Shown here piece after piece: positions 7,468 to 13,474 of a stretch of 20,864 nucleotides of DNA; the first letter of the stretch is position 1; each line of letters opens with the position of its first letter. Below the pieces are notes generated by a model. It worked only from the letters and a program-made list of their open reading frames with translations, had not been told where the DNA came from and did not search any database. A program made the position numbers and the translations under genes. The stretch spans positions 159 through 21,022 of the forward strand of contig DEPS01000053.1 in the NCBI GenBank assembly GCA_002358875.1, written 5' to 3'. This DNA comes from Lachnospiraceae bacterium UBA3386. GTDB taxonomy: Bacteria; Bacillota; Clostridia; Lachnospirales; Lachnospiraceae.

Positions 7468-7512
7468 TCTGACTTTTAATAATTTTTCTTTATAATATCT
7501 GACTTCTAATAA
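7468..7512. repeat. 15-bp direct repeat with 30-bp period
   Basis: TCTGACTTTTAATAA (7468-7482) and TCTGACTTCTAATAA (7498-7512) differ at one base and are exactly 30 bp apart, about three helical turns. They could be paired binding sites for a regulator. They lie between the telA stop and the transpeptidase promoter. Confidence 0.6.
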
Positions 7513-7570
7513 GAATATTTCATCATCTGCCGGAATTTTTGGGATTTAACCTATCCCGGAAACAGTCCGA

Positions 7571-8824
7571 TCATAACCTCGAAGCCTGCAGGAGCTTTTC
7601 TCTGAGCTGGCTCTCGATGTCGGCGAGCTCGGCCTCCGCCTCCTGGCGCTTCTGCTTTCCTTCTGTCTGGATCGTAAGGACCTCGTCCATGGTCGAGATC
7701 AGCATCTCGTTGGTGTGCTTTAAGGTCTCGATATCCACAATTCCTCTCTCGGATTCCTTTGCAGCCTCAACGGTCGCGACCTTGAGAGCGTCCGCATTCT
7801 TTTTAAGGAGCTCGTTCGTCATGTCCGTGACCTCCCGCTGCGCCTTAGCAGCCCTGTTTGCGTGCTCGACACCTATCGCAATGACCATCTGGCTCTTCCA
7901 CAGGGGGATGGTGTTGACGATGGTGGACTGTATCTTTTCAGCCATGACGGTATCGGAAGACTGGATCATGCGGATCTGAGGTCCTGTCTGCATGGCGACT
8001 GTCCTGGTAAGCTGAAGGTCATGGATCTTCTTTTCAAAGCGGTCGCACATCTGGGCAAAATCCTTGGCCGCCTGGGCGTCCTCCGGAAGGCCGGACAGCT
8101 GGGCCTTCTGCTGAAGCGCGGCAAGATCCTTCTCCCTGACCTCCTTTAGTTTCTTCTTTCCTGCCAGGATGTACATGGAGAGCTCCTTGTAGTAGTTGAG
8201 GTTCAGCTCATACATCCTGTCGAGCAGGGCAATGTCCTTCATCAGGGTGGTCTGGTGCTTCTCAAGCTCCCTTGTGATGGCATCCACGTTGGTCTCGACC
8301 TTGCTGTATTTGGCCTTCATCTCCTGCATCCTGGTGGTGCCCTTTTTAAACTTCGCAAAGAATCCTTTTTCTTCTTCACCCGTATCAAAATTCTTAAGCT
8401 CCGTCACCAGGGATGAGATCATGTCGCCCACCTGTCCCAGGTCCTTCGTTTTGACGCTTTCAAGCGTCTTTTCGGAGAAGTCCGCCATCTTTTTCTGTGT
8501 TCCCACGCCGTAGGTCATAATGGCCTGCGTATTGGTAACATCGATCTGGCCCACGAAGGAATCAACCATTTTCATTTCCTCGGGGGTCAGGACCGCCTCC
8601 TCGGGCTCGGGCTGCGGGGCTGCTGCCGCAGGCGCGGGCGCCGCTGCAGCCGCTTCAGGCTCCGGCTCGCCAAAAGAAAGTGAAGGAGCCGCAGGCGCCG
8701 CAAGATCCGCAAACGGATCCGCTGCCGCCGCAGCCGTCCCGGGGAACGCTTCTGCCTGCGCGCCAAATGCCGTCCCCGTATCTGTCATCGTATCTGCCGA
8801 AAAGGTTTTGTTTTCGTCTGCCAT
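7571..8824 (-). CDS. telA: TelA family protein (toxic anion resistance)
   Basis: A 417-residue soluble protein. Residues 1-80 are an acidic, Ala/Pro-rich low-complexity leader. The rest is largely helical and matches the TelA family (tellurite/toxic-anion resistance), for example EEMKMVDSFVGQIDVTN, the KFKKGTTRMQEMKAKY segment, LDRMYELNLNYYKELSMYILAGKKKL, and the conserved TGPQIRMIQSSDTVMAEKIQ and NTIPLWKSQMVIAIG. The family is common in Bacillota, often beside XpaC, and is linked to envelope or metal-ion stress; its biochemical role is not settled. It follows xpaC by 111 nt, with GGGAGG before the ATG. Residue 417 is the natural end, giving a normal family length. Confidence 0.9.
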   Translation of the reverse strand: MADENKTFSADTMTDTGTAFGAQAEAFPGTAAAAADPFADLAAPAAPSLSFGEPEPEAAAAAPAPAAAAPQPEPEEAVLTPEEMKMVDSFVGQIDVTNTQAIMTYGVGTQKKMADFSEKTLESVKTKDLGQVGDMISSLVTELKNFDTGEEEKGFFAKFKKGTTRMQEMKAKYSKVETNVDAITRELEKHQTTLMKDIALLDRMYELNLNYYKELSMYILAGKKKLKEVREKDLAALQQKAQLSGLPEDAQAAKDFAQMCDRFEKKIHDLQLTRTVAMQTGPQIRMIQSSDTVMAEKIQSTIVNTIPLWKSQMVIAIGVEHANRAAKAQREVTDMTNELLKKNADALKVATVEAAKESERGIVDIETLKHTNEMLISTMDEVLTIQTEGKQKRQEAEAELADIESQLREKLLQASRL

Positions 8825-8854
8825 GGTATCCTCCCTGTTCTATTGTTATCTGGC

Positions 8855-8872
8855 TGCCCGTCGGGACGGGCA
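8855..8872 (-). other. Hairpin between xpaC and telA
   Basis: TGCCCGTC (8855-8862) and GACGGGCA (8865-8872) form an 8-bp inverted repeat in the 111-nt gap between the two genes. There is no T-run on the minus strand, so processing or stability of the bicistronic mRNA is more likely than termination. Confidence 0.5.
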
Positions 8873-8935
8873 TAAATCACTTTTCCTGCAATTGCCGTTA
8901 ATTCTGCTTCACCGCCTGATTGGCTGCCCTGCCCG

Positions 8936-10471
8936 TCACTCTCCGAATTTCAGCTGTATTCCCCCGTTTTCTTCGAGGCCTTCCGAAAATCCGTCCGTGT
9001 AGCCGTCCGTGTAACCGTCCGCGGATCCGCCCACGGAAACTTCCGCCTTCTCCCCGACATCGCCGTTTCCAAAGGCAGAGCCTGCGGCGGGCATGGGCTG
9101 AGGGGCCTTAGCCGCCTTCCTGATCCGGTCCCCGGTCAGTCCGTCCTGTGCCATCATGGTCTTCATGACCGAGATGTCAGAGGAAATATCCCAGGCCATG
9201 TCCTGGAACAGGCTGTCCAGAAGATTTTCAAAGGCAGTATTGATCGTCCCCAGAGCCTCGCGGATCTCTTTCCTTGTGGATATGATGTTCTCACCGGCCA
9301 GGGGCTCGCGGTCAAGCTCCACATAGGCCTGCAGAAGCTTCATGGTCGTGGGCAGATAGTAGACCATCAGCCGCCGGAGATTGGGCGCCGAGGAAGGGTC
9401 CTTGCGGATCTGCTCCAGGATCCTGGTCATCGTGTTCTCAAGCTGGGTCAGCTTCATCGACACGTCCTCATCCCCGATCAGGCGGTTGAACTCCCGGATC
9501 CTTCCCATGTACAGAAGGCCTTCCTCCACAATCTTTTTCGCCTCCGGGGGGAGCTTTTGGTCTTCGGGCCTGAGCTTTAAATCATCCGGTACGGAGCCCT
9601 CTTCAAAGGCTCCCGCGGTATATCCGGACACGTCCTTCTCCCTCATCCGGGCTTTCGCGTCCTCCGCCTCCTGCTCCTGCCGCTCCCGCTCAATGCGGAG
9701 GTATTCATTATACATCCGCTCCGAGAGCATGAGAGTCGTTTTCTGCCTGTCGAACCATGAAGCGGGGAGCATATCCTCACTCATCATCTTCTCCAGATTT
9801 TCCAGAACCGTCTCCCGGCTCTCTCCCATGGCCTGCGCCAGCCTGCTGATCTCGATATACTCGGCCGTCCCTGCGATCCTTCCGTATTCATAGTACTCTT
9901 TGACCAGCTTTTTCCGTTCTTTTCCCTTTTTGATCAGGATCCCTCCAAGGATCGCGAAGGCGCCCGTGACAATCAGTGAAAAAATGCTCCAGGCCGAGAA
10001 GACCTCTCCTCCGACCGGCGAGAAAAAACCCAGGATCCCGGCCGCGACCGTATCCAGGAAAAAAAAGCCCGCAAAAGCAAGACTGAGGATTCCCCCGGCG
10101 ATCTTTCCGTTCCCGCTTCCGCGGCTGACCTGCCGCTGTAAAAACGGTGATATCTTACTGGTGAACATGGTGTGGTGCCGGGGGCCTGACGCCCTCTGCA
10201 TATATTCCTGCGTCACATTGGACGCGGCCCGGCCCGCATGGCCGTAGACCCGCCCTTCGGTTCCATTTCCGCCCGGGGCGCCCTGGCCGGCAGTCCCGTT
10301 TCCCTGAAGATGTCCCTGCAGATTGTGGAGCGCGTCCGCCGCCTGACCGGCCGCAGATCCCGTGACGTTCCGGAGCGTCTCATTTAGTCCCGTAAAGTCC
10401 TGTCTGGTGACCGCATCATTGACAGCATCCACAATGTCACTTCCGACATTGTATACATCCTTCATATCCAT
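8936..10471 (-). CDS. xpaC: XpaC-like membrane protein (5-bromo-4-chloroindolyl phosphate hydrolysis family)
   Basis: A 511-residue protein. Residues 1-120 are Gly/Asn/Ala-rich and probably disordered. Residues about 128-185 contain hydrophobic helices (ILSLAFAGFFFLDTVAAGIL and IFSLIVTGAFAILGGILI) followed by a basic stretch KKGKERKK. Residues about 190-460 are helical with the XpaC-type signature LRRLMVYYLPTTMKLLQAYVELD. The extreme C-terminus is an acidic Gly-rich tail with tandem DGYT units. XpaC proteins are named for a phosphatase-like plate phenotype and usually neighbour telA, as here; their enzymatic activity is doubtful. The start ATG at 10471 has GGAGG about 9 nt upstream. Confidence 0.85.
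   Translation of the reverse strand: MDMKDVYNVGSDIVDAVNDAVTRQDFTGLNETLRNVTGSAAGQAADALHNLQGHLQGNGTAGQGAPGGNGTEGRVYGHAGRAASNVTQEYMQRASGPRHHTMFTSKISPFLQRQVSRGSGNGKIAGGILSLAFAGFFFLDTVAAGILGFFSPVGGEVFSAWSIFSLIVTGAFAILGGILIKKGKERKKLVKEYYEYGRIAGTAEYIEISRLAQAMGESRETVLENLEKMMSEDMLPASWFDRQKTTLMLSERMYNEYLRIERERQEQEAEDAKARMREKDVSGYTAGAFEEGSVPDDLKLRPEDQKLPPEAKKIVEEGLLYMGRIREFNRLIGDEDVSMKLTQLENTMTRILEQIRKDPSSAPNLRRLMVYYLPTTMKLLQAYVELDREPLAGENIISTRKEIREALGTINTAFENLLDSLFQDMAWDISSDISVMKTMMAQDGLTGDRIRKAAKAPQPMPAAGSAFGNGDVGEKAEVSVGGSADGYTDGYTDGFSEGLEENGGIQLKFGE
8991..9026 (-). repeat. Three 12-bp tandem repeats in the xpaC 3' end
   Basis: On the plus strand CCGTCCGTGTAG, CCGTCCGTGTAA and CCGTCCGCGGAT follow without gaps. 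They encode the Asp-Gly-Tyr-Thr units of the C-terminal tail. In-frame 12-bp units allow length change by slippage without breaking the gene. Confidence 0.7.
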
Positions 10472-10595
10472 TGTTGTTTTCCTCCGCGCTCATGCGCTGC
10501 GGCAAAAAGATATAGGCAGATCACATGCCTCGCCCCCGGCAGGATCCCCGGACCTCCCGGCGCGCAGCATGCAGCATAAGTAACCGTTCTTTGTC

Positions 10596-10621
10596 CGCCG
10601 CACCTTTAGCCCGGTGCGGCG
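10596..10621 (-). other. GC-rich 5'-terminal hairpin of the xpaC transcript
   Basis: CGCCGCACC (10596-10604) and GGTGCGGCG (10613-10621) make a perfect 9-bp stem with an 8-nt loop. It lies within 8 nt of a minus-strand TATAAT (10634-10629), so the predicted mRNA would begin with this stem. 5'-end hairpins are known to protect RNA from 5'-dependent decay; this role is inferred. Confidence 0.5.
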
Positions 10622-10680
10622 TGTAATCATTATACTCCATTCCCTCAAAAAACACACCTGAATCACAAAAAGATTCCGGC

Positions 10681-10710
10681 TTGCATGAAGCCTGCCAGTA
10701 AAGCTATAAT
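10681..10710 (+). promoter_or_regulatory. Sigma-A-type promoter of the HicB-like gene
   Basis: TTGCAT at 10681-10686 and TATAAT at 10705-10710 are separated by 18 nt, giving a predicted start near 10717. This leaves a leader of about 140 nt before the ATG at 10857. Confidence 0.6.
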
Positions 10711-10717
10711 CATGAGT

Positions 10718-10776
10718 AATTGCAGCGATCCATCCTTCCACGGCTTGCTGCGGGAATTCCCAGGGGCGCTGCAATT
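10718..10776 (+). other. Structured leader with 10-bp inverted repeat
   Basis: AATTGCAGCG (10718-10727) is the perfect reverse complement of CGCTGCAATT (10767-10776). The 39-nt interval contains the palindrome GGGAATTCCC (10752-10761). A third CGCTGCA occurs at 10793-10799 and could compete for the left arm. It starts right at the predicted transcript 5' end. Confidence 0.55.
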
Positions 10777-10856
10777 TAATTTGATCATTTATCGCTGCAG
10801 GTCACGCCCGTCTTTTGTGCGGCCTGCAACCATTTATCCCACATGGAGGTATCCTT

Positions 10857-11132
10857 ATGCAGTTTATGTATCCAGCAGTATTCTGCAAGACAGAAGAAGG
10901 CAAATATAAAGGCTATTTTCCGGACCTTGAACAGTGCTACGCAAAGGGCGACACGCTGGACGAAGTCCTCAACGACGCCATCGAAGAGGCGCGCTCATGG
11001 ATCACGGTGGAGCTGGAGGATACCTTCGATCTCCCCCCCGTCTCAAATCCTGATGAAATAGAACTAAAGGACGGGGAATTTATCCGGACCATTGCCGTGA
11101 CGATCCGCCTGACGGACGGATGGGACGAATGA
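10857..11132 (+). CDS. Orphan HicB-like antitoxin-fold protein
   Basis: A 91-residue protein with the HicB fold signature: MYPAVFCKTEEGKYKGYFPDLEQCYAKGDTLDEVLNDAIEEARSWI. The FPDL..C...GDTL..A pattern is diagnostic of the HicB/UPF0150 partial RNase H-like domain. There is no extra C-terminal DNA-binding domain. The ATG at 10857 is chosen because GGAGGT lies at 10845-10850; the longer reading from 10815 lacks an SD. No HicA (small double-stranded RNA-binding toxin) was found on either side, so it is a solitary copy. It has its own promoter and is followed by a bidirectional terminator. Function without a toxin is unknown; a stand-alone regulator is possible. Confidence 0.85.
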   Translation: MQFMYPAVFCKTEEGKYKGYFPDLEQCYAKGDTLDEVLNDAIEEARSWITVELEDTFDLPPVSNPDEIELKDGEFIRTIAVTIRLTDGWDE

Positions 11133-11293
11133 TCCTATATATGTTTACCAGACGATGAGCCGGTATTTGCTCATCAGGCAGTGATCCGCGACAGACTGAT
11201 CCGGCAATGAACGGGGATTTGCCGCGCAGACCTGCAGTATACAGCAATGCACCGGCCTGTTTCAAATCTTTCCCTGCTGTTTTAGATGTTTCA

Positions 11294-11327
11294 AAAAGAC
11301 CCGGCTCCTTTTTCAGCCGGGTCTTTT
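11294..11327 (+). terminator. Bidirectional Rho-independent terminator
   Basis: AAAAGACCCGGCT (11294-11306) and AGCCGGGTCTTTT (11315-11327) form a perfect 13-bp stem around an 8-nt loop, with A and T runs at the ends on both strands. It separates the plus-strand hicB from the minus-strand queT. Confidence 0.9.
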
Positions 11328-11338
11328 CATGTCTTTAT

Positions 11339-11456
11339 CTGCAATCTCTTTTATTCCCTGTCAATTCCTTCAGTTCACTGACAATTCTTCAGTTCACTGC
11401 CAACTCTTTCAGGTCCCTGTCAATTCTTCCTCTTCTCTGACAACTCTTTCTTATAT
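11339..11456. repeat. Degenerate tandem array, about six units of 19-20 bp
   Basis: CTG-centred units start at 11339, 11358, 11378, 11397, 11417 and 11437, giving spacings of 19, 20, 19-20, 20 and 20 bp. The consensus is near TTCnCTGnCAAtTCtTtCAG. On the minus strand several units read TTGACAG or TTGTCAG. The period is not a multiple of three, so it is not a coding repeat. It lies in the 3' region of queT, just outside the hicB terminator. Confidence 0.7.
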
Positions 11457-11483
11457 GACCGCAGATTGTTTCTTTTTCGCTTT

Positions 11484-11990
11484 TTATTTCCTGTTCAGAC
11501 TCATTCCCGGAAAGATGCGGCGGCGCTCAAGCAGCACCTGTGCGAGGAACTCCCCGAGGATATAACAGCCGGCAACCTCTCCGACTGCCACAGAAGCCGC
11601 CAGAAGGATCAGAGGCATGTTGATCCCGTAACCGTACCTGAGAACGAGAGGCACGATGACCGTATTGGAAATGATGGCAGGAATCGGCACAAGCCAGCGG
11701 TTGGAGCGAAGAGCGTATCCAGCCGCAGCGCCGATCAGGGTCGCGATGCTTCCGAAGATCACGTCCCAGATAATGGCACCGCCAAGGAAGTTGGCAAGGA
11801 TGCATCCCACAAACAGGCCGGGGATGGCCGCCGGAGTAAACAGGGGCAGGATGGTCAGCATCTCGGCGATCCTGATCTGAACCGGTCCGAAGGAAATGGG
11901 TGCAAAAACCATGGTCAGCACTACATACAGAGCAGCGATAACCGCCCCGTGTACCAGAAATTCTGTTGAAATATCGCCTTTGTTTTTCAT
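11484..11990 (-). CDS. queT: QueT family queuosine-precursor ECF transporter S component
   Basis: A 168-residue membrane protein with about five to six hydrophobic helices and the QueT pattern: GAVIAALYVVLTMVFAPISFGPVQIRIAEML near the N-terminus, then PLFTPAAIPGLFVGCILAN and IIWDVIFGSIATLIGA. QueT is the substrate-binding subunit of an energy-coupling-factor importer for queuosine precursors such as preQ1 or queuine, used for tRNA wobble modification. The SD (GAAAGGA) is about 13 nt from the ATG, with two out-of-frame ATG codons between. It lies 103 nt after cysK on the same strand. No preQ1 riboswitch was recognised ahead of it. Confidence 0.85.
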   Translation of the reverse strand: MKNKGDISTEFLVHGAVIAALYVVLTMVFAPISFGPVQIRIAEMLTILPLFTPAAIPGLFVGCILANFLGGAIIWDVIFGSIATLIGAAAGYALRSNRWLVPIPAIISNTVIVPLVLRYGYGINMPLILLAASVAVGEVAGCYILGEFLAQVLLERRRIFPGMSLNRK

Positions 11991-12004
11991 AAAAAATCAT
12001 TCAT
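11987..12004 (-). other. Five-codon leader ORF overlapping the queT start
   Basis: An ATG (12004-12002) placed directly after the SD reads Met-Asn-Asp-Phe-Leu and stops at TGA (11989-11987), which overlaps the queT ATG as ATGA. It sits better relative to the SD than the queT start itself, so translation of queT may depend on re-initiation. It may be chance. Confidence 0.3.
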
Positions 12005-12014
12005 CCTTTCACAT

Positions 12015-12065
12015 TATTAATATCCGCATATTAATATTCGTAATACCAATACCGTTATACGAATA
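12015..12065 (-). other. Cluster of AT-rich dyads ahead of queT
   Basis: A 9-bp inverted repeat (TATTAATAT 12015-12023 with ATATTAATA 12028-12036, 4-nt loop) is followed by an 8-bp inverted repeat (TATTCGTA 12035-12042 with TACGAATA 12058-12065). TACCAATAC and TACCAATAT form a near direct repeat nearby (from 12044 and from 12079). The first hairpin ends a few bases before the queT SD. This could be an operator or an RNA control element. Confidence 0.5.
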
Positions 12066-12093
12066 ATCCGTACTGATTTACCAATATCTGCAT

Positions 12094-13023
12094 TTATTCC
12101 CCGAAGAGAGGCGTGGAGAAGTAGCGCTCCGCCGTATCGGGCAGGATCGTGACGACCGTCTTGCCGGGGCCCAGCTCCTTGGCCAATTTCAGAGCCGCCG
12201 TCACATTGGTCCCGGAGGAAATGCCGACCATCAGGCCCTCCTCCCTGGCCAGGCGCCTGGAGGTCTCGATGGCCTCCGCGTCGGTTGTGATATAGATCCG
12301 GTCATAGATCTCACGGTTTAAGATGTCGGGAATGATGCCATCGCCGATCCCCATCTGCATATGGGTGCCGATCATACCGCCGGCAAGGATGGCCGCGTTT
12401 TCCGGCTCCACCGCCCAGATCTCGATATCCGGGTTGTGCTCCTTTAATACCTCGCCGATGCCGGTGAGCGTGCCGCCTGTCCCGATCCCGCTGCAGAAAC
12501 CGTCGATCGGCCCGTCCACCTGCTCCAGGATCTCCTGAGCCGTATAATTCTTCTGTGCCATGGTGTTGTTGGGGTTGGCGAACTGCTGGGGAACGAAGAC
12601 TCTGGGGTCTTTTTTCTGCATCCTGAGGGCCGTCTGCAGGCACTCGTCGATACAGGCCCCGATGTCGCCCGCGTCGTGGATCAGCTTCACCTCCGCGCCG
12701 TAATGGCGGACCAGCTTGGCCCTCTCCTCGCTTACCGAGTCCGGCATGATGATGATCGTCCTGTATCCCTTCACGGCTCCGACCAGGGCCAGACCGATGC
12801 CCTGATTGCCGCTCGTGGGCTCCACGATGATCGTATCCGGATGAATGATCCCGTCCTTTTCCGCCTGCTCGATCATATTAAGAGCTGTTCTGGTCTTGAT
12901 GGATCCGCCCACATTCAGGCTCTCCACCTTCACCAGCACCCGTGCGCTCCCCGGCGCAGGCAGACGCCGAAGCTCCACCATAGGCGTATTGCCGACCGCT
13001 TCCAGTATATTCCGATACACCAT
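12094..13023 (-). CDS. cysK: Cysteine synthase (O-acetylserine sulfhydrylase), PLP-dependent
   Basis: A 309-residue fold-type II PLP enzyme that makes cysteine from O-acetylserine and sulfide. Visible motifs are ILEAVGNTPMVEL at the N-terminus, the PLP lysine Lys43 in ESLNVGGSIKTRTA, the substrate loop PTSGNQGIGLA (residues 69-79), the phosphate-binding glycine loop CSGIGTGGTLTG, and the C-terminal PDTAERYFST. The PLP-lysine motif reads GGSIKTR where most CysK have GSVKDR, and TSGNQG replaces the usual TSGNTG, so a close relative with altered substrate preference is possible. ATG at 13023 is chosen over an upstream ATG because AAAGGA precedes it and the family N-terminus follows directly. Length is normal for the family. 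Confidence 0.88.
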   Translation of the reverse strand: MVYRNILEAVGNTPMVELRRLPAPGSARVLVKVESLNVGGSIKTRTALNMIEQAEKDGIIHPDTIIVEPTSGNQGIGLALVGAVKGYRTIIIMPDSVSEERAKLVRHYGAEVKLIHDAGDIGACIDECLQTALRMQKKDPRVFVPQQFANPNNTMAQKNYTAQEILEQVDGPIDGFCSGIGTGGTLTGIGEVLKEHNPDIEIWAVEPENAAILAGGMIGTHMQMGIGDGIIPDILNREIYDRIYITTDAEAIETSRRLAREEGLMVGISSGTNVTAALKLAKELGPGKTVVTILPDTAERYFSTPLFGE

Positions 13024-13173
13024 GAGATGAATTCCTTTCCCATCATTTTTATTTTTACCCCACCTGATATGCCGCGGCACTTTCCGCGCCAAGGCATCCT
13101 AAAGCGTTTTCACAAAAGCGATAACGGCCATGTGATCAGGCAATTTGAACCGCGAAATCGGCACAAATGAGGA

Positions 13174-13206
13174 TTAAATGTTTTTGATATAGGTTAAAAC
13201 ATTTAA
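13174..13206. other. 11-bp inverted repeat upstream of cysK
   Basis: TTAAATGTTTT (13174-13184) is the exact reverse complement of AAAACATTTAA (13196-13206), with an 11-nt spacer. It lies about 150 bp upstream of the cysK start and between the two divergent genes. AT-rich dyads of this size are typical of repressor sites; there is no T-run that would favour a terminator. Confidence 0.55.
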
Positions 13207-13232
13207 GCCTGAGTAACTAAAAAAGAATAACA

Positions 13233-13261
13233 TTGACGTCACCCGAATGCAAGTACAAAAT
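13233..13261 (+). promoter_or_regulatory. Candidate promoter of the HTH-GHKL-DUF4325 gene
   Basis: TTGACG (13233-13238) and CAAAAT (13256-13261) are 17 nt apart. The -35 is strong and the -10 weak. The repeat units begin 3 bp downstream, placing them over the predicted start site as an operator would be. Confidence 0.4.
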
Positions 13262-13263
13262 TC

Positions 13264-13326
13264 CCGGACCGCACTTGTACAAATTTCCGGACCGCACTTG
13301 TATATAAAAATCCCGGGCCGCATTGG
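13264..13326. repeat. Three direct repeats ahead of the HTH-GHKL gene (putative operator)
   Basis: CCGGACCGCACTTGTA occurs identically at 13264-13279 and 13287-13302 (23-bp period), and a diverged copy CCGGGCCGCATTGG at 13313-13326 (26-bp offset). A partial inverted half, GCAAGTAC, lies at 13249-13256. The GC-rich units stand out in an AT-rich region. Confidence 0.7.
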
Positions 13327-13474
13327 CGATTTTCTCTATATCTATTAATTTCTTCTCTTTAAATTCTCTATAAAACAGATTATACTGTCTTTAAGGCAAA
13401 TCTTATTATTACAAAGTTTCCGGTTTACACGACATCGTCATGTATGTATATGTGAAAGGGAGGCAATGGCAAAT

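Larger units (their letters stand above)
7148..7570. other. AT-rich intergenic region between telA and the L,D-transpeptidase operon
   Basis: These 423 bases contain no convincing gene. They hold a candidate minus-strand promoter for the transpeptidase operon (7319-7347), an imperfect short hairpin CCCTGTT/AACAGGG at 7379-7394, and a pair of 15-bp direct repeats 30 bp apart (7468-7512). No clear terminator for telA was found. Confidence 0.7.
10472..10856. other. Divergent intergenic region between xpaC and hicB
   Basis: These 385 bases hold no supported gene. They carry a TATAAT for xpaC on the minus strand (10634-10629), a GC-rich hairpin just inside that transcript (10596-10621), a plus-strand promoter for the HicB-like gene (10681-10710), and a structured leader with a 10-bp inverted repeat (10718-10776). 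No HicA-type toxin was found here. Confidence 0.7.
11133..11483. other. Convergent intergenic region between hicB and queT
   Basis: The 351 bases hold a 7-bp inverted repeat GATGAGC/GCTCATC (11154-11175), a bidirectional terminator (11294-11327) and a repeat array with about 20-bp period (11339-11456). No convincing gene was found. Confidence 0.7.
13024..13474. other. Divergent regulatory region between cysK and the HTH-GHKL gene
   Basis: These 451 bases contain no supported gene. They hold an 11-bp inverted repeat (13174-13206), a candidate plus-strand promoter (13233-13261) whose -35 overlaps the palindrome TGACGTCA (13234-13241), three related repeat units (13264-13326), and a T/A-rich stretch ahead of the regulator gene with a second possible -10, TATACT, near 13381. 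Confidence 0.7.

Noticed and set aside
10472..11293. HicA toxin partner of the HicB-like gene
   Set aside because: No short ORF on either strand beside the gene shows the HicA double-stranded RNA-binding pattern.
11339..11456. CRISPR array
   Set aside because: The repeat period is only 20 bp with degenerate units and no unique spacers, and there are no cas genes.
12005..12093. preQ1-I riboswitch ahead of queT
   Set aside because: The minus strand lacks the expected short stem, C-rich loop and A-rich tail pattern of the class.
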